64,000 nt of DNA from Blautia sp. AF19-10LB (GTDB lineage Bacteria; Bacillota; Clostridia; Lachnospirales; Lachnospiraceae), in the NCBI RefSeq assembly GCF_003461245.1, contig NZ_QTWS01000017.1, forward strand, positions 1 through 64,000, read 5' to 3'. The notes below the pieces were generated by a model. That model was given only the letters and a program-made list of their open reading frames with translations. It did no database searches and was not told the origin of the DNA. This document shows positions 60,050-64,000 of this stretch, piece by piece; position 1 is the stretch's first letter; each line of letters opens with the position of its first letter. The position numbers were made by a program, and so were the translations under genes.

Positions 60050-62452
60050 ATGGAAACAAAACATATAAGTGATGTACCAGAATTAATGAAACAGTGGAAT
60101 TGGCAAAAAAATGCTGAGATGGGTATTGTTCCGGAAAATATTTCAATTGCTTCAAAGAAAAAAGTTTTCTGGAAATGTCATATTTGTGGCGGTGAATGGG
60201 AAACAGCACCTCAGTATAGAAAAAGAAATGGGTGTCCATATTGTGCAAATTTTAAAGCACTTCCAGGTTTTAATGATCTTCAGACTCTTTTTCCAGATAT
60301 TGCGGCAGAATGGGATATGCAAAAAAATAATTCTTTACGGCCACAAAATGTTACAAAAGGTTCAGGAAAAAAAGTATGGTGGATTTGTCCAAAAGGTCAC
60401 TCTTATGATATGCCTATAATTTGTAGGGTAGAAGGGCAAAAATGTCCTTATTGTAATAATCGGAGAGTGCTCTTTGGGTTTAATGATTTAGAAACATTAA
60501 ACCCTGCAATTTCTCAAACTTGGCATCCCATTTTGAATAATGGACTTACACCCAAAGAGGTGACTCCAGGCTCAAAAAAACAGGTGTGGTGGAAATGTGA
60601 AAAAGGACATGAATGGAGTGAGTCTGTAGTACAACGTTGCAGGAGTAAGGGATGCCCTGTTTGTCAAAATCGTAGAATTATCAAAGGAATAAATGATTTG
60701 GCAACACTTCGTCCAGAGTTAAAAATGGAATGGGATAATGAGAAAAATGTTAGAAGTCCAGAAGAATATTCTTGTGGATCGAGAGCAGTAGTATGGTGGA
60801 AGTGTAAAAAAGGACATAGATGGAAAGCTGCGATATCAGACAGGAATAGAGGAAATAGCTGTCCTAAATGTGCTGAAGAGCGTAGAGTATCTTTTCCAGA
60901 AAAAGCAGTTTTGTATTATGTTGAAAAAGTTTTTACAGATGTGAAAGCCAACTATAAACCGGAATGGCTAGGATTGCAGGAATTAGATATTTATATACCT
61001 GAGTATAAAATTGCTATTGAATATGATGGGATATATGGCCATTCTAAATTAAGCGGTAATAAACGTGATGAAAAAAAGAATATTATATGTCAAGAAAATA
61101 GCATAATACTTATACGTGTACGAGAACCAGGGTGTATGCAGCTTAATACTGATTCTATCAATTATATAATGGAGTCGCCCAAAGATATTGAGAAAGCGAT
61201 TCAGTTTGTATTACAGAAATTAAATGAACTTACAAATGTAAATACTTTAGAGATACAATCAGACATTAATATTCTTAGAGACAGTACAGAAATCTATTCG
61301 TTGATTGAGTATACTGAGAAAGAAAATTCGTTAAAAAATAAAGCACCAGAGATTGCGGCACTATGGCATCCTGTTCGAAATGGAACATTACTGCCGGAAT
61401 CTGTATCTGTTGCGTCTTCAAAAAAAGTATGGTGGTATGGGAAATGTGGACATGAATGGCAAGGCTCTGTAGCTTATGAAGTATTAAGTGGAAAATGCCC
61501 ATATTGTACAGGAAAGAGGATTTTAAAAGGATTTAATGATCTTGCATCACAAAGACCGGAAATTGCACAGCAATGGGATTATAGAAAAAACGTTGAACAT
61601 AAACCGGAAAATGTAACTGTTGGAAGTGGGAAAAGTGTATGGTGGATTTGTGAAAAGGGGCATGAATGGAAGGCTGCGATTTGCAGTAGAACAAGGAAGG
61701 ATAAAAAATGTGGATGTCCAATTTGCAGTAACCATAAATTATTGACGGGTTATAATGATGTCAGATCTAATGAAGAGTTATTAAAAAATTGGGATTATGA
61801 GAGAAATGAAGTGTCTCCGAAAAACGTTTGTATAGGTACTGCGAAACAATTTTATTGGAAATGTCATGAATGTGGCTATCAGTGGAAAGATAAAGTAATT
61901 AGTCAACGAAGTGGAAAAGGATGTCCTTGTTGTAACAAAAAGAAGCGCGTTAAGGCAGTACAAAAGACGTATATAAGAAAAGCCGGAGGTTCACTTGCAG
62001 AACTTTATCCACAATTACTTTCTGAATGGGATTGGGATGCAAATAATGACCTTAATCCTTATGAAATTGTTCCTGGATATGGTAAGCATATTTGGTGGAA
62101 CTGTTCAGTGTGTGGAAATAAATGGAAAGCCACTGGAATTATGCGAACTAGAAGAAATTCTACGGGATGTCCGGTATGCGCTAGAAAGAAACAAGCGAAA
62201 TCCAGACAGAAAACGTTTTTACAAAGTGGAGTAAAGACTTTGAATCAAACAAATCCAGAGCTTGTAGTTGAGTGGAATTATGAGAAAAATGGAGATTTAA
62301 ATCCTGAATTTATTACAGCTGGTTCTGGGAAAAGTGTTTGGTGGAAATGTAAAAATTGTGGATATGAATGGCAGGCAGAAGTAGTTGAGAGAGTACGAGG
62401 ACGAAGAAAATGTAAACGGTGTAAAAATAACACAGAATTAAAGAAAGATTGA
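60050..62452 (+). CDS. Zinc-ribbon repeat protein with central nuclease-like domain
   Basis: An 800-residue protein built from nine zinc ribbons of the DUF4379 type. Each unit has a W-N/D-x-x-K-N start, V-W-W-K-C-x-x-G/C-H-E-W, and C-P-x-C. Four units (about 1-275) precede a domain at about 282-395 and five units (about 425-795) follow it. The middle domain reads F-P-E-K-A, then L-D-I-Y-I-P-E-Y-K-I-A-I-E-Y-D-G with D313 and E324, the pattern of VSR/DUF559-like PD-(D/E)XK nucleases. A nucleic-acid-cutting role is therefore likely. Defence or homing are possible; no partner gene is attached. It is AT-rich and flanked by gaps, which suggests transfer. An unusual feature is ribbon 5 with Y-G-K-C-G-H. 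Confidence 0.85.
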   Translation: METKHISDVPELMKQWNWQKNAEMGIVPENISIASKKKVFWKCHICGGEWETAPQYRKRNGCPYCANFKALPGFNDLQTLFPDIAAEWDMQKNNSLRPQNVTKGSGKKVWWICPKGHSYDMPIICRVEGQKCPYCNNRRVLFGFNDLETLNPAISQTWHPILNNGLTPKEVTPGSKKQVWWKCEKGHEWSESVVQRCRSKGCPVCQNRRIIKGINDLATLRPELKMEWDNEKNVRSPEEYSCGSRAVVWWKCKKGHRWKAAISDRNRGNSCPKCAEERRVSFPEKAVLYYVEKVFTDVKANYKPEWLGLQELDIYIPEYKIAIEYDGIYGHSKLSGNKRDEKKNIICQENSIILIRVREPGCMQLNTDSINYIMESPKDIEKAIQFVLQKLNELTNVNTLEIQSDINILRDSTEIYSLIEYTEKENSLKNKAPEIAALWHPVRNGTLLPESVSVASSKKVWWYGKCGHEWQGSVAYEVLSGKCPYCTGKRILKGFNDLASQRPEIAQQWDYRKNVEHKPENVTVGSGKSVWWICEKGHEWKAAICSRTRKDKKCGCPICSNHKLLTGYNDVRSNEELLKNWDYERNEVSPKNVCIGTAKQFYWKCHECGYQWKDKVISQRSGKGCPCCNKKKRVKAVQKTYIRKAGGSLAELYPQLLSEWDWDANNDLNPYEIVPGYGKHIWWNCSVCGNKWKATGIMRTRRNSTGCPVCARKKQAKSRQKTFLQSGVKTLNQTNPELVVEWNYEKNGDLNPEFITAGSGKSVWWKCKNCGYEWQAEVVERVRGRRKCKRCKNNTELKKD

Positions 62453-62717
62453 GAGATAATCAGATATATAAATACTGCGGATGTGCAAAGTAAAAATTTA
62501 ATATAGATATATTGAATTTTAGGAAAAACAATGCTACTATAAAGCCAAAGCATATTTCTCTACAAATTCAAGGCTTTTTTGCCGTCTGATTTTCTATATT
62601 CACTTCAGAAATCCATGCTTTTAAATCCAATTAAAAAGAAAAGCAAGGGTTTGGAGTGCACTAAATAATAGTACGACACGTTCTTGATGCTCCTGCAAAA
62701 AACAGGAGGTAATGCCT
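62453..62717. other. Gap between zinc-ribbon gene and Rpn-like gene
   Basis: A 265-bp AT-rich gap. No gene is visible. AAGGCTTTTTTGCCG near 62571-62585 with AAAGCC upstream (62541-62546) is a possible terminator for the zinc-ribbon gene. AGGAGG at 62704-62709 is the ribosome binding site of the next gene. Confidence 0.4.
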
Positions 62718-63497
62718 ATGACAAAAAGAAAGAACCATGAAACTGTTACAACGAAGAAAAAACAAATGAGCGGGAAGATGTTGCGGGCAAACAAGAAGTA
62801 TAAAGATACAGTTTTTCGGATGCTGTTTTCTGATCGTGAAAATCTACTGTCACTTTACAATGCGATTAATGGAACTACATATGAAAATCCAGAGGCACTG
62901 GAAATTGTAACGCTTGAGAATGCTATTTATATGGGGATGAAAAATGATCTGGCATTTATTGTAGACACGAATTTGTTTTTATATGAACATCAGTCAACCT
63001 ATAATCCGAATATGCCGTTGAGAGATTTATTGTACATATCCAGTGAGTATCAGAAATTGGTGGATCACAGATCATTGTATCCTTCGATTTTACAGAAGAT
63101 ACCGGCACCAAATTTTATTGTGTTTTATAATGGAACAAGAAAGAAGGAAGATCGGTGGGAAAATCTGCTGTCTGAAGCATTTGAACATTTGGAGGGAAAA
63201 CCAAATCTGGAGCTGAGAGTAGTTACGCTGAATATCAATGAAAATCATAACCGAGAGTTAATGGAACAGTGCAAAATATTAAGAGAAGAAGAGGAAGAAA
63301 AGAAACTTCGAGAAGCAGAATATGAGGCTGGATATGACAGTGGAAGGCAGGACGGGTTAACAGAGGGAGAACTGCGAAAGGCGAAGGAAACTGCGGCAGA
63401 GCTTGCAAAGCTGGGAATGGCAAGCACGCAGATTGCAGATGTACTTAAAACAGAGGAAGCAGTTATTTTTCAATGGCTTGAGGAATGCGCAAAATAA
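62718..63497 (+). CDS. Rpn/PD-(D/E)XK nuclease-family transposase-like protein
   Basis: A 259-residue protein of the Rpn/'PD-(D/E)XK nuclease family transposase' group, abundant in Lachnospiraceae. Clear blocks are K-Y-K-D-T-V-F-R-M-L-F-S-D, L-S-L-Y-N-A-I-N-G-T, L-E-N-A-I-Y-M-G-M-K-N-D-L-A-F and L-Y-E-H-Q-S-T-Y-N-P-N-M-P-L-R-D, with D and E-x-Q as nuclease residues. After L-M-E-Q-C-K-I-L-R-E-E the sequence jumps to the charged C-terminus; most relatives have some 60 more residues here, so an internal in-frame deletion is likely. ATG 62718 has AGGAGG 8 bp upstream. Confidence 0.82.
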   Translation: MTKRKNHETVTTKKKQMSGKMLRANKKYKDTVFRMLFSDRENLLSLYNAINGTTYENPEALEIVTLENAIYMGMKNDLAFIVDTNLFLYEHQSTYNPNMPLRDLLYISSEYQKLVDHRSLYPSILQKIPAPNFIVFYNGTRKKEDRWENLLSEAFEHLEGKPNLELRVVTLNINENHNRELMEQCKILREEEEEKKLREAEYEAGYDSGRQDGLTEGELRKAKETAAELAKLGMASTQIADVLKTEEAVIFQWLEECAK

Positions 63498-63823
63498 TTT
63501 GATTGCGGATGTTTCTATCCTACACTTGCAGTCTATAACGCAGGTGCGGCACTGTATCGAATTTTCTTCAAAAAATCCGGTCAGCTACATTGGCACCTGA
63601 ATCATGAAACTGGATGTCAGCCTGCAGAAAAAGATCCTCCGGAGCGCAGTTCCAAACGGAGTGGAGATTCAAACAGGGAAAATGGAAGACATTCAAAGTA
63701 ATATAAAAAGTATAAGAAAAATACCTTGAAACCTGAGATTCAGAGTGCTAACATAATGGAAAGTACCTGGGACTTTATGAGGTCAGGGTATTTTTTATTT
63801 TAGTAAAAAAGGAAGAAAAACAA
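63498..63823. other. Gap with terminator before the AEC transporter gene
   Basis: A 326-bp gap without an intact gene. CAGGTGC (about 63540) and GCACCTG (about 63593) form a distant inverted repeat. Near 63760-63800, TACCTGGGAC and GGTCAGGGTA form an imperfect stem followed by TTTTTTATTTT, a terminator for the Rpn-like gene or a leader element. AAGGAAG at about 63809-63815 serves the next gene. Confidence 0.5.
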
Positions 63824-64000
63824 ATGAAAGTTCTGGAAATCATATCGCCGGTACTGGTGATGATCATTCTTGGTATTTTATGCCGGAAATGGAAACTGCT
63901 GAACAAGAACGGCATCGACAACATGAAAGCATTGGTCACAAACATCATGCTTCCGGTAGCAATTTTTCATGCACTGGCGACATCAGATTATGGAGCAGAA
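63824..64000 (+). CDS. AEC-family transporter, N-terminal part
   Basis: The first 59 codons of a membrane protein cut by the window end. A hydrophobic helix starts at once (I-S-P-V-L-V-M-I-I-L-G-I-L), then C-R-K-W-K-L-L-N-K-N-G-I-D-N-M-K-A-L-V and N-I-M-L-P-V-A-I-F-H-A-L. This matches the auxin-efflux-carrier (AEC) family, whose bacterial members move organic acids such as malate or malonate. The substrate cannot be told from this part. Confidence 0.75.
   Translation, partial: MKVLEIISPVLVMIILGILCRKWKLLNKNGIDNMKALVTNIMLPVAIFHALATSDYGAE

Noticed and set aside
62718..63497. True transposase
   Set aside because: No terminal inverted repeats or target duplications are visible; the family is a PD-(D/E)XK nuclease group that is usually named transposase only by habit.

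Overview
The window reads as chromosome of a low-to-medium GC Gram-positive gut anaerobe of the class Clostridia, most likely family Lachnospiraceae. The evidence is the SCIFF peptide with its radical SAM maturase beside a fused SecDF, oxygen-independent HemZ, DUF5688 and TIGR04086 proteins, AGGAGG-type ribosome binding sites and many TGn-extended -10 promoters. I cannot name the species from the sequence alone. Two parts are clear: an integrative and conjugative element (ICE) in roughly the first 19 kb, and core chromosome with small accessory islands after it.

Region 1 (1 to about 19.0 kb) is the right-hand part of a Tn916/Tn1549-type ICE; its left part lies outside the window. It holds the 3' part of a large multi-domain (YodL/DUF3849/nucleotidyltransferase-like) protein, a TTRAP-family protein, and a beta-lactam-sensing cassette. 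The cassette consists of a MecA-like penicillin-binding protein, two tandem DUF6070-like proteins, and BlaR1 and BlaI on the opposite strand, with BlaI-type operators at three places. Next come a winged-helix protein, a MOBP relaxase with its MobC-like partner and a probable oriT, a MmcQ/YjbR protein, a ParE toxin with a short antitoxin, two XRE regulators, a sigma-like and an HTH protein (Tn916 Orf7/Orf8 type), excisionase and tyrosine integrase. The ICE is visibly more AT-rich than what follows.

Region 2 (19.1 to 59.5 kb) is mostly co-directional housekeeping. It contains a low-molecular-weight tyrosine phosphatase, DUF5688, a SPOR amidase, YdcF, a surface protein with Thr-Pro-Glu repeats, a TIGR04086 membrane protein, SCIFF peptide plus maturase, SecDF, RecJ, Apt, Rel, an MBL hydrolase, HemZ, an HD-GYP-like protein, HisS and AspS. 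A convergent lipoprotein follows, then a four-gene MacAB-like efflux operon with two adaptors, DegV, ArgS, a membrane Ser/Thr kinase with an overlapping partner gene, a HAD phosphatase, a CPBP protease, a GntR/ABC-2 operon, a pseudouridine synthase, and rpsB-tsf behind a structured leader. Several of these genes have odd starts: the kinase appears to begin at ATA and the CPBP protease at CTG.

Region 3 (59.5 to 64 kb) is an AT-rich accessory patch. It has a 560-bp repeat-containing gap, an 800-residue protein with nine zinc ribbons around a central PD-(D/E)XK-like nuclease domain, an Rpn-family nuclease-like protein apparently missing an internal segment, and the start of an AEC-family transporter.

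The points most worth following up are the BlaR1/BlaI-controlled MecA plus DUF6070 cassette, the zinc-ribbon/nuclease protein, the duplicated motifs around oriT and xis, and the apparent start-codon and nonsense changes.
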